DNA of 45,688 nt from the NCBI RefSeq assembly GCF_937920395.1, contig NZ_CALEVF010000280.1:1-45688 (forward strand). The letters run 5' to 3'. Position 1 is the stretch's first letter, and each line of letters opens with the position of its first letter. This DNA comes from an uncultured Clostridium sp. Lineage in GTDB: Bacteria > Bacillota > Clostridia > Clostridiales > Clostridiaceae. This document shows positions 1 through 7,605 of this stretch, one piece after another. The translations under genes and the position numbers were made by a program. The notes under the pieces were generated by a model, which saw nothing but the letters and a program-made list of their open reading frames with translations, did no database searches and was not told the DNA's origin.

Positions 1-2
1 TA

Positions 3-653
3 GGTTTTCATGAGGGGCGTAGAATTGAATTTGAAATAGGTTTTAGCATACTTGGGGAATGTGAAATGAAAAAGCCAGAAAATATTTTTGGTATAACAAA
101 AATAGCAAACATATGGATATTTGGTAAATGTGAAAGCAACAATTCTGAATGGTTACAAAGGAACAAAAAACCTTTTTCTTATTCTAATGCATTAAAAGTT
201 AACGTTTGTAGAGCAATAGTTAATATAGCAGTAGGCAATAATTTAAACTGTAGTGTTGTAGATCCTTGTTGTGGTATTGGTACAGTACTAATTGAAGCTA
301 TATCAATGAAAATTAATATTAAAGGTTATGAGATAAACCCTCTAATTGGTAAAAATGCTAAGACGAATCTAAGGTACTTTGGATATGAGGATGTGATAAC
401 TATCGGCGATATGAATAATATTCAAAATAAGTATGATGTAGCCATAGTTGATCTTCCATATGGCATATTTACTCAAATTACGGCAGATGAACAGTTAGCT
501 ATCATGGGTAGTGCACGTAGAATAGCATCTAAAATGGTGATTGTTACTTTTGATGATATGAAAGAACAAATTAGATCTGTTGGATTTCATATAGACGATA
601 GGTGTAGTGTATCTAAAGGAACTTTTCAAAGACACATATATATATGTAGTTAA
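3..653 (+). CDS. SAM-dependent methyltransferase, TRM11/UPF0020-like, 5' end outside the window
   Basis: The reading frame is open from the first bases of the window, so the gene starts upstream. The ATG at 66 is probably internal, because the 21 codons before it read as protein (GFHEGRRIEFEIG...) and no SD site precedes it. The visible part holds a class I methyltransferase fold: the SAM-binding motif DPCCGIGT, the acidic strand end GYEIN, and DLPYG, a variant of the (D/N)PPY catalytic motif of amino-methylating enzymes. This motif set is typical of the TRM11/UPF0020 (COG1041) family, which methylates guanosine in tRNA or rRNA, usually with an N-terminal THUMP domain. The THUMP part would lie outside the window. 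The exact substrate cannot be told from sequence. A bidirectional terminator follows. Confidence 0.8.
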   Translation, partial: GFHEGRRIEFEIGFSILGECEMKKPENIFGITKIANIWIFGKCESNNSEWLQRNKKPFSYSNALKVNVCRAIVNIAVGNNLNCSVVDPCCGIGTVLIEAISMKINIKGYEINPLIGKNAKTNLRYFGYEDVITIGDMNNIQNKYDVAIVDLPYGIFTQITADEQLAIMGSARRIASKMVIVTFDDMKEQIRSVGFHIDDRCSVSKGTFQRHIYICS

Positions 654-733
654 TAAAACCAAGTAGCACAATATTATTCATTTATAATTTAATTATACGT
701 TAAAACTATAATCTATTACAACATTAAACTAAT

Positions 734-783
734 AACAAAAATAAGTATATCAGCTTTTATGCAAATATACTTATTTTTTGTTA
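734..783. terminator. Bidirectional intrinsic terminator
   Basis: The arms AAATAAGTATA (739-749) and TATACTTATTT (766-776) form an 11-bp stem with an A-run before it and a T-run after it. It can therefore end the methyltransferase transcript on the plus strand and the small membrane-protein transcript arriving on the minus strand. Confidence 0.75.
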
Positions 784-859
784 TCAATAGTGGTCTGTTT
801 TGACGTAATATTAATATGATGTATTAATGTACAATAATAATTATTTATAAAATTGGTTT

Positions 860-1012
860 TTAGACTTTTTTTCTACCAGTAATCATATCTACTATAAATA
901 CTATTACGGCAACTACAAGTAATATATGGATCATACCACCACCTATTTTAAATATAAGCCCTAAAACCCAAAAGAACACTATTATTCCACCTAACCAACG
1001 TAAAAATCCCAT
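860..1012 (-). CDS. lmo0937-family small membrane protein (50 aa)
   Basis: This short gene encodes 50 residues starting MGFLRWLGGIIVFFWVLGLI. The protein has two hydrophobic stretches (about 5-22 and 27-44) joined by the FKIGGGMIHILLV turn and ends in TGRKKV. That layout, with GLIFxIGGGxIHxLLV and a C-terminal TGR(K/R) tail, is the signature of the lmo0937 family of tiny Firmicute membrane proteins (DUF5670). Their function is unknown. An AAAGGTGG SD (minus strand, 1021-1028) lies 8 nt before the ATG. It is convergent with the upstream methyltransferase gene and shares its terminator. Confidence 0.85.
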   Translation of the reverse strand: MGFLRWLGGIIVFFWVLGLIFKIGGGMIHILLVVAVIVFIVDMITGRKKV

Positions 1013-1196
1013 ATAAAAAACCACCTTTCATCTAGATGTTTATTTATTGTTATTATTTATTATAGTGAACCAAAATCAACTTAATTATGCGAAATCATTT
1101 CATTTTTAAATTTGGAGGAATAATTAGAATTATTGGTTACCTATTTTTTTATAATTTACTGTATAATGTAATTAATATAAAAGATAGGGTGATAAA

Positions 1197-1520
1197 ATGT
1201 TTTTTAATAGTAAAAAGTTAAAAGCAAAAAAAGAAAATGAATTAAGACTTAAAAGAATTATTAATTTTGAAGTGAGATATGTCACAACTAGAGATCCAAT
1301 TCAATACGGTGAATCTATAATAGGAAAAGGTTGTATAATAAATATTTTAGATAATCAATTTATCATTCAGAATAGTAATAATGTTATTTTTACACACTCT
1401 ATAGAAGGTTTACAGGCTTCTGAATTAATGAGTCAAAACGGGATAATTTTAAGTTATACTGATGATAAAACAGGTAAATATATAGAAGTTATTGCATATT
1501 ATAAGTACCATAGAAAATAA
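1197..1520 (+). CDS. Hypothetical protein (107 aa)
   Basis: I do not recognise this protein. It has a very basic N-terminus (about residues 6-20, rich in Lys/Arg), then alternating hydrophobic/polar stretches that suggest a mostly beta fold, and no Cys pair, signal peptide or membrane segment. A GGGTGATAAA SD precedes the ATG. It stands alone between the divergent lmo0937-type gene and the glucokinase, with AT-rich DNA on both sides. It is probably a lineage-specific cytoplasmic protein. Confidence 0.6.
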   Translation: MFFNSKKLKAKKENELRLKRIINFEVRYVTTRDPIQYGESIIGKGCIINILDNQFIIQNSNNVIFTHSIEGLQASELMSQNGIILSYTDDKTGKYIEVIAYYKYHRK

Positions 1521-1685
1521 ATGTATAAATAATTTTGTAAATTTATAAAATTATAAAGCATGAATACGTATATATGATATAATTTACTTGTACGTGGAAT
1601 TATATAACTTACTATTAATATAATTATAAATAGAAATATTTTATCCAAAATAAATGATAGCAGCTGCTATGGAAGGAAGCATTGT

Positions 1686-2645
1686 ATGTATATAGGTATT
1701 GATTTAGGAGGCACTAATATTGTTGTTGGTATTGTTGATGAGAACGGGAAAATAGTACACGAAAAGTCATGTGAAACAAGGTCAGAAAGAGAGCCACATG
1801 AACTAATAGAGGATATGATAGCTCTTGTTTTAAATGTACTAGACGAATTTCATATGCAAATTAACGAAATAAATGCTATAGGTATAGGTATTCCAGGTCT
1901 ATCTGATAAAGAGGGTAATGTAATATTTTGTGTAAACCTTGGATGGAGAAATGTACCATTACGAAGGATGATAGAAGATGCACTTCATACACCTGTTTAT
2001 ATAGATAATGATGCTACTGTAGCTGCACTTGCTGAATATGAGAGTGGGTCTATGCAAAATTGTAAAAGTGGTTTAATGTTAACATTAGGTACTGGCATTG
2101 GTGGCGGAATTATAATAAACGGTGAAATTTATAGTGGCTTTAATGGAGTAGGATCGGAACTTGGACATACAGTTATTGGTGAAAATTTTTATGATTGTAA
2201 TTGTGGCAGAAATGGTTGTTTAGAAACATTTGCATCATCAACAGCTATAATAAAATATGCTAAGAAACTAATTATGGAAATGAATGAACCTACTACAATT
2301 TTGGAAAATGTTGAGGGTAATATAAATAATCTAAATGCAAAAATTATTTTCGATTGTGCTAAAAAAGGTGATAAAATAGCAACACTCGCAGTTAATAGAT
2401 TAATAAAATATTTAGGTATAGGTATTATTAATATAGTTAATTTTATTGATCCAGAAATAATAGTACTTGGTGGCGGGATTGCAGGGGCAGGACAATATCT
2501 TTTAGATTTGATTACAAAAGAAGTAATGGCAAATAAATACTACGAAGAATTACCTATAGCTAAAATTGTCTTAGCGCAGTTAGGAAATGAAGCAGGTGTA
2601 ATTGGTGCAGCAATGGTTGCAAAACATGAAGATGTAAAACACTAA
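1686..2645 (+). CDS. glcK: ROK-family glucokinase
   Basis: This enzyme phosphorylates glucose to glucose-6-phosphate with ATP in the cytoplasm. The N-terminal ATP-binding phosphate-1 motif IGIDLGGTN is at residues 3-11. A GTGIGGG loop lies near 138-144, and the ROK signature is followed by the zinc site CNCGRNGC(LE) near 177-186, with the metal-ligand His in ELGHTVIGE just before it. At 319 residues it has the usual length for Gram-positive GlcK. A GGAAGGAAG SD lies about 6 nt before the ATG. It may be co-transcribed with the small gene that follows 40 nt later. A ROK sugar kinase for another hexose, or a ROK repressor, is less likely because no helix-turn-helix is present. Confidence 0.88.
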   Translation: MYIGIDLGGTNIVVGIVDENGKIVHEKSCETRSEREPHELIEDMIALVLNVLDEFHMQINEINAIGIGIPGLSDKEGNVIFCVNLGWRNVPLRRMIEDALHTPVYIDNDATVAALAEYESGSMQNCKSGLMLTLGTGIGGGIIINGEIYSGFNGVGSELGHTVIGENFYDCNCGRNGCLETFASSTAIIKYAKKLIMEMNEPTTILENVEGNINNLNAKIIFDCAKKGDKIATLAVNRLIKYLGIGIINIVNFIDPEIIVLGGGIAGAGQYLLDLITKEVMANKYYEELPIAKIVLAQLGNEAGVIGAAMVAKHEDVKH

Positions 2646-2686
2646 GATAAAATAATATTGTTATGCATTATTAAGGAGTGGTTATG

Positions 2687-2998
2687 ATGAAAATTCAAGA
2701 TATAATGTTAGGCGATTTTTCTAAGTATCCTGAGGAAACACAAATTTTTATGAAAGAATATACAGAAAAGCTTCGAGAGATTATAAAAGAAGAATTAATA
2801 AAAGATATATCAACAAAAATGCTTAAAGATATAGACCAAAGTAAAGAGTATTTTATGAATGTATTAACTGATATTTTAGATAATGGATATAAAGGTCTTA
2901 ATAAATTGACTACTCAATCACTTATAGATAAATATCTAGTAAAGAAAAACGAGCAAGACTTTTTAAAATTGTTAGAAAAAGTAAATGATCAAGTCTAA
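2687..2998 (+). CDS. Hypothetical helical protein (103-104 aa)
   Basis: I do not recognise this protein. It is highly charged and predicted helical throughout, with Lys/Glu-rich segments and no Cys, signal peptide or membrane segment. The start was chosen from the SD AAGGAG at 2673-2678: ATG 2687 is 8 nt away and ATG 2684 is 5 nt away, so either could be used. A GTG at 2678 overlaps the SD itself and is unlikely. It lies 40 nt after glcK on the same strand with no terminator between, so the two probably form an operon. No functional link to glucose phosphorylation can be seen. Confidence 0.6.
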   Translation: MKIQDIMLGDFSKYPEETQIFMKEYTEKLREIIKEELIKDISTKMLKDIDQSKEYFMNVLTDILDNGYKGLNKLTTQSLIDKYLVKKNEQDFLKLLEKVNDQV

Positions 2999-3007
2999 AT
3001 CCCTAAG

Positions 3008-3045
3008 GGTTTATTGAATTTTATAAAGATAGAATTTAATAAACC
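3008..3045. terminator. Possible terminator hairpin between convergent genes
   Basis: A 13-bp stem with one G-U pair forms between 3008-3020 and 3033-3045. It sits between two convergent genes, where a terminator is expected. Neither strand has a good T-run after it, so its role is uncertain. Confidence 0.35.
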
Positions 3046-3069
3046 TAAATAGGATTAGACATATTAGGG

Positions 3070-3456
3070 TTAGTAATTAATAGATATTTCTCCACACAAA
3101 GTTGTATCTTTAGGTTGGGTCCAAATAGCTTCAATTAAAAGATTTACTTTTAACCCTGTTTTATATTTAAAAGATATCTCTTTATCATGTACCATATTAT
3201 TATTTTCATAAACCACTATATTTCTTTTGGCTTTGTCTCTAATCACAATATGAAAAGTTCCATTTTGAGGCTGAAATATTTTAGCAGTAATAATTAAACT
3301 TGACCAAAAGGAATTATTAATACCAGTATCATAAAAGCCTTTTCCATTATGGATATTTATTTTAAAATCTTGTTGAATATTGTTAGTAGTCCCTGTTACT
3401 GCTTCTTCACTATATCTTATTTTTTTATTCTTTGTATTATCTATTGAACGTTGCAT
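3070..3456 (-). CDS. Hypothetical beta-rich protein (128 aa)
   Basis: The start is the ATG at 3456, because TAAGGAGG lies just before it; an earlier ATG at 3504 in the same frame has no SD. I do not recognise the product. After a charged N-terminus (about 1-30), it alternates hydrophobic and polar residues in a way typical of a beta-sandwich (for example FWSSLIITAKIFQPQNGTF and KVNLLIEAIWTQP). There is no signal peptide or membrane segment, and a single late Cys. The gene is monocistronic and faces the hypothetical gene at 2687-2998. Confidence 0.6.
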   Translation of the reverse strand: MQRSIDNTKNKKIRYSEEAVTGTTNNIQQDFKINIHNGKGFYDTGINNSFWSSLIITAKIFQPQNGTFHIVIRDKAKRNIVVYENNNMVHDKEISFKYKTGLKVNLLIEAIWTQPKDTTLCGEISINY

Positions 3457-3708
3457 ATATTTCCTCCTTATTTTATAAAATATTAAATTATAGTTTAAAT
3501 GCATTCACTTTACAACATGAATTCATTATATTATACGCAAATATATAAAAAATGTTGTTATTAAAATTACAAGAAATTGTAATTTTTTTAATCCAAGAGA
3601 TTATTAAATATATAATTCAAATTATTATTTTTAAAGAATTAATTCGTAAAGCATGATATAATTGTATTTTGAATTATATATTCAAACTTACGATTAAATC
3701 AAAAGAAG

Positions 3709-5733
3709 GTGGACTTAATTAAAGATAATAAATATTTACCTATTTGCATGCAAGATATTATAGATAGAGGTTGGACTGAATTAGATTTCATTATAGTTAC
3801 AGGTGATGCATATGTGGATCATCATAGCTTTGGAACTGCAATCATTTCAAGGGTTTTAGAAAATGAGAGTTATAAAGTTGGAATAATAGCTCAACCTGAT
3901 TGGAAAAATATAGATGATTTTAAAAAGTTAGGCAAACCAAGACTTGGATTTTTAGTTAATTCTGGGAATATGGATTCTATGGTTAATCATTATACTGTAA
4001 GCAAGAAAATAAGAGAAAAAGATTTATATTCTCCAGGTGCAAAGATGGGCCTAAGACCTGATAGAGCGACAATAGTTTATTGCAACAGAATTAGAGAAGC
4101 GTATAAAAATGTTCCTCTTATTATTGGTGGCATAGAAGCAAGTTTAAGGCGATTTGCACATTATGATTATTGGAGTGATAAGGTAAGAAAATCAATGCTT
4201 TTAGATAGCGGAGCAGATTTATTAATCTATGGCATGGGTGAAAAACAAGTTGTTAATATTGCAAAACTATTAAATGAAGATGTAGATATAAAAGATATTA
4301 CAAATGTACTTGGCACATGTTATGTTTCGGAAAATACAGAAAATATAAAAGATTATATTGAAATAGCATCTTATAAAGAAGTATGTAGAGATGTACATAA
4401 ATATTCACAGGCTTTTAAAATACAATATGATGAGCAAGATCCCATTCGCGGAATTGGTATTGTACAAAAACATGCTAATAAGTATCTTGTGCAAAATAAA
4501 CCAGAAATGCCATTAACGAGAGAGGAATTAGATAAAGTTTATGGATTGCCCTATCAGAAGAACTATCACCCTAGTTATGAATCAATGGGTGGAATACCTG
4601 CTATAGAGGAAGTTCAATTTAGTCTAGTAAGTTCAAGAGGATGTTTTGGGAGTTGTGCTTTTTGCGCCATAACTTTTCATCAAGGAAGAATTGTGCAAAG
4701 CAGAAGTGAAAATTCACTAATTGAAGAAGCAATTCAAATTACAAAACTTAAGGATTTTAAAGGGTATATTCATGATGTAGGAGGCCCTACAGCTAATTTT
4801 AGAAGACCAGCATGTGATAAACAATTAAAAGTAGGTGCTTGCAAGGATAGGCAATGTTTGCATCCTAGCCCATGCAAAAACTTAGATGTTGATCATATGG
4901 AGTATTTAAAACTCCTAAGAAAATTAAGAGAACTTCCAAATATTAAAAAAGTGTTTGTACGTTCAGGACTACGTTATGATTATATTATGGCAGACAAAGA
5001 TGACACCTTTTTAAATGAACTTATAAAGCATCATGTTAGTGGACAGCTTAAGGTTGCACCAGAACATGTTGCACATAAAGTTTTGAAATACATGGGTAAA
5101 CCGGCTGGTAAAACTTATAATAAATTTTTGGAAAAATTCTATAAATCTACTGAGAAAATAGGGAAGAAGCAATACGTTATTCCTTATTTTATGTCTAGTC
5201 ACCCTGGCTGTACACTAGAGTCCTCAATAGAACTAGCTGAATACCTTAGAGATATTAATTATCAACCAGAACAAGTTCAAGATTTTTATCCAACACCGGG
5301 AACACTTTCTACAACAATGTTTTATACAGGATTTGATCCAATAACGCTTGAAGAAGTTCATATACCTAAAACTAAAAATGAAAAAGCTATGCAAAGGGCG
5401 CTTCTTCAATATAAAGATCCGATGAAATATGATTTAGTATTATCCGCTTTAACACAAGCTGGAAGAGAAGATCTTATTGGTTACGGACCTAAGTGTCTAG
5501 TAAAACCTAGAGGAAAAAAGAATAAAGAACAATTTAATAAGCAGAGTGGGAAGCAAAAGGAATTTAAAGGTGTAAATAGAGATAAAATTAATACCGTAAA
5601 AAGTAAAACTAAGGATGCACCTATAAGCAAAAGGTTAAAAGATAAAAGTAAACCTATAATCACCCAAGGTAGGCCAAGTCATGGAATTAAAAGTAGCAAT
5701 AAAAAGAAATCAAAACTTAAGAAAAGACAATAG
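3709..5733 (+). CDS. YgiQ-family radical SAM protein
   Basis: This is a large radical SAM enzyme of the YgiQ/UPF0313 family, whose reaction is unknown. The N-terminal segment [17 protein letters not shown] is the family hallmark. The [4Fe-4S]-binding CX3CX2C motif is C312, C316 and C319 ([10 protein letters not shown]). The C-terminus carries the family's extra domain and then a very basic tail of about 75 residues rich in Lys/Arg, suggesting nucleic-acid or ribosome contact. At 674 residues the length fits the family. The start is unclear: GTG 3709 overlaps the best SD (AAGAAGGTGG, 3704-3712), while the codon at normal SD distance in this frame is an ATT at 3718. Confidence 0.88.
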   Translation: MDLIKDNKYLPICMQDIIDRGWTELDFIIVTGDAYVDHHSFGTAIISRVLENESYKVGIIAQPDWKNIDDFKKLGKPRLGFLVNSGNMDSMVNHYTVSKKIREKDLYSPGAKMGLRPDRATIVYCNRIREAYKNVPLIIGGIEASLRRFAHYDYWSDKVRKSMLLDSGADLLIYGMGEKQVVNIAKLLNEDVDIKDITNVLGTCYVSENTENIKDYIEIASYKEVCRDVHKYSQAFKIQYDEQDPIRGIGIVQKHANKYLVQNKPEMPLTREELDKVYGLPYQKNYHPSYESMGGIPAIEEVQFSLVSSRGCFGSCAFCAITFHQGRIVQSRSENSLIEEAIQITKLKDFKGYIHDVGGPTANFRRPACDKQLKVGACKDRQCLHPSPCKNLDVDHMEYLKLLRKLRELPNIKKVFVRSGLRYDYIMADKDDTFLNELIKHHVSGQLKVAPEHVAHKVLKYMGKPAGKTYNKFLEKFYKSTEKIGKKQYVIPYFMSSHPGCTLESSIELAEYLRDINYQPEQVQDFYPTPGTLSTTMFYTGFDPITLEEVHIPKTKNEKAMQRALLQYKDPMKYDLVLSALTQAGREDLIGYGPKCLVKPRGKKNKEQFNKQSGKQKEFKGVNRDKINTVKSKTKDAPISKRLKDKSKPIITQGRPSHGIKSSNKKKSKLKKRQ

Positions 5734-5746
5734 TTAATTATAATAA

Positions 5747-5785
5747 ATGCCTACACTCAATTAAAGAATGTAGGCATCTATTATT
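5747..5785. terminator. Shared terminator between convergent genes
   Basis: ATGCCTACA (5747-5755) pairs perfectly with TGTAGGCAT (5769-5777). It lies between the stop of the YgiQ gene and the stop of the minus-strand small gene, with a T-rich flank on both sides. Confidence 0.65.
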
Positions 5786-5969
5786 AATCTACAGTAATTA
5801 TTTTGTTTATACTGTCTTGTTCTACAAGTTCACTTTTACTGAAACCCTTTCTAAAATATCTAATTTGCTTATATTTAACTTTGTTCATTTCAAAATCTAA
5901 AACGTCAATTCTATCACCACTATAAATAATAGCTTTTTTACTTCCTTTTAAATATACATGTATTTCCAT
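5784..5969 (-). CDS. Small hypothetical protein (61 aa)
   Basis: This is a short gene of unknown function. The product begins MEIHVYLKGSKKAIIY, is rich in Lys and hydrophobic residues in a beta-strand pattern, and ends in IITVD. The ATG at 5969 has only a weak upstream SD. A much better AAAGGAG lies near 6002-6008, and the frame stays open up to it (reading GVADSQLIDET before the ATG), but no ATG, GTG or TTG sits at a good distance from it. The real start may therefore be non-standard, or the SD may be a relic. Confidence 0.45.
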   Translation of the reverse strand: MEIHVYLKGSKKAIIYSGDRIDVLDFEMNKVKYKQIRYFRKGFSKSELVEQDSINKIITVD

Positions 5970-6272
5970 AGTTTCATCTATTAGCTGCGAATCAGCTACT
6001 CCTTTCTTTATATTCTAACTTTAATAATATTAGTGTTGTATTTACATTAGTATTATATGAGCTTATTTTATTAAATAATATTCACTTTAAAAAGCTAGAA
6101 ATTAAATAATATTATTTAAATTATAATGGTAATATATACATTTATCAAGGTAAAATAAAAGATTAATATTAGTTAACTATTTAGATAATAATGAATATAA
6201 TATTAATAAACTAGCAAACCAATCATTTTAAAAAAAGACTACTATTGATTTAATTCTAAAGGAGATAAGATT
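5970..6272. other. AT-rich intergenic region, no gene seen
   Basis: Apart from the SD-like AAAGGAG mentioned for the preceding small gene, I see only AT-rich sequence. It includes a perfect 18-bp palindrome, TTAAATAATATTATTTAA, at 6102-6119. No open frame with an SD is visible. It should contain the promoter of the PIN-domain gene. Confidence 0.5.
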
Positions 6273-6761
6273 ATGATATGTAAAGAGTATTTATTGGATA
6301 CTAATATTATTATAAAGGTGTGGAGTAAATATCCTACTTTGCTTGATACTATTGAAAATATAAAATCTATCGATTTTAAAATTTCTGAGGATATAGCAGG
6401 GGAATTATCAGTAAAGGAATATATAAAATTCAATGAAGATTTTATACTTTCAAATAAATTTTTAAAATTATTAGGTCATATCATTACTAATAATGAAATA
6501 GGTTCCAATTTTATCGACTGTAGTTTACCAAGTAATTTTATTAAATATCAACAAAATAAAAATTTATATTTAGTTAATGGAGATAAAATTTCAATAAATG
6601 ATTATAGTTTAATTGATATCTGCGAAAAAAACAAAAAATATATTCTTGTAACGGATGATAAAAAGTTAATTCGAAATGCAAAAATAATATTAGATTCTTC
6701 AAGAGCACTGAACTTTCAAGAATTTTTAGATAATTTAAGAGACTTAAATATATTGCAATAA
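6273..6761 (+). CDS. Solitary PIN-domain protein, VapC-like
   Basis: The protein looks like a PIN-fold ribonuclease. It opens with LLDTNIIIK, which carries the first catalytic Asp of the PIN fold. An acidic stretch follows (SEDIAGEL), then NDYSLIDICEKN and LVTDDKKLIRNA near residues 110-135, matching the later acidic positions of PIN nucleases. Such proteins cut RNA with Mg2+ or Mn2+ and are often toxins. Here there is no small antitoxin gene just upstream or downstream, so it may be an orphan or a housekeeping PIN protein. AAAGGAG precedes the ATG and a strong terminator follows. The fold assignment rests on these few motifs only. Confidence 0.65.
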   Translation: MICKEYLLDTNIIIKVWSKYPTLLDTIENIKSIDFKISEDIAGELSVKEYIKFNEDFILSNKFLKLLGHIITNNEIGSNFIDCSLPSNFIKYQQNKNLYLVNGDKISINDYSLIDICEKNKKYILVTDDKKLIRNAKIILDSSRALNFQEFLDNLRDLNILQ

Positions 6762-6768
6762 GACATTA

Positions 6769-6816
6769 GAATAAGAGACTGAAGCCTTCATGGATTACAG
6801 TCTCTTATTCTCTTTT
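6769..6816 (+). terminator. Intrinsic terminator of the PIN gene
   Basis: A perfect 13-bp stem, GAATAAGAGACTG (6769-6781) with CAGTCTCTTATTC (6798-6810), is followed by TCTTTT. Confidence 0.85.
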
Positions 6817-6849
6817 GTATGATTATTTAATAAAGATAATTTATAAAAC

Positions 6850-7437
6850 CTATTTAATACTTTTCTCTAAATATTGGTTAAATCTAAAACTCCATATTTT
6901 ATACGTTTTTGGGCGTTTCTCATTAACTACTGATAAAAATTCATCTATTACTCCTAAGTTGTTGAGTCCTTTCATTAAATGCCTTGGATAAGTTACATTT
7001 TTAGAGTAATTGTTTTTAGGATCAATTACATTAATTGAAAAATCATCCATTAAAAACAAATCTTTACACCTAATATCTAGTCTATTAAATTTAAGTTTTG
7101 TAAACTCTTCAATAAGTTTAATTATGTTAAGTGATATTACTTCATTAATACCATGTTTTTTTATATATTTATCAAGACGTTTTCCACCTACATAATCTCT
7201 TACAATATAGTAAGCTCCATGCTCATATACGTTTGGAAAATATTTGCTTTTTCTAGTCTTAATAAAGATATTATATTCTCCCGAACAAACTTTCTTATCC
7301 TTAAAAATTTTAATTACTCTTTTGTTAGGCAGTAAATAAACTATTCCATTGTGACCAGATCCTAAAAATTCCGATGTTTTAAGCATTTTTTCAACTTTAC
7401 TGTTTAATTGAATATAGCAATTTTTGTCTTCATTCAT
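6850..7437 (-). CDS. Divergent protein kinase-like protein (195 aa)
   Basis: The N-terminal part reads as a kinase nucleotide loop: LGSGHNGIVYLLPNKRVIKI, with the glycine-rich loop followed by the Val-Ile-Lys that would hold ATP phosphates. YYIVRDYVGGKRLDKYI fits the hinge and the next helix. The catalytic loop is atypical: RLDIRCKDLFL stands where HRDxKxxN is expected, and VIDPKNNY replaces DFG. This resembles small bacterial RIO/Kdo-kinase-like proteins rather than Hanks-type Ser/Thr kinases. At 195 residues it lacks a full C-lobe. There is no membrane segment. Whether it phosphorylates a protein, a lipid or a small molecule cannot be said. A modest AAAGAAG SD precedes the ATG. Confidence 0.65.
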   Translation of the reverse strand: MNEDKNCYIQLNSKVEKMLKTSEFLGSGHNGIVYLLPNKRVIKIFKDKKVCSGEYNIFIKTRKSKYFPNVYEHGAYYIVRDYVGGKRLDKYIKKHGINEVISLNIIKLIEEFTKLKFNRLDIRCKDLFLMDDFSINVIDPKNNYSKNVTYPRHLMKGLNNLGVIDEFLSVVNEKRPKTYKIWSFRFNQYLEKSIK

Positions 7438-7605
7438 ATTTTCATCTTCTTTATAATAGATATCACTATATTATATGAGAAAGGTGTATAATTATTTCCT
7501 AAATATATAAATGTTATCTTGATTAATATTATATTTAATAATATAATGTTAAGGAATATATATACAATTAATTAAGTAGTTTAGCTGATTATTAAGGAGA
7601 GATAG

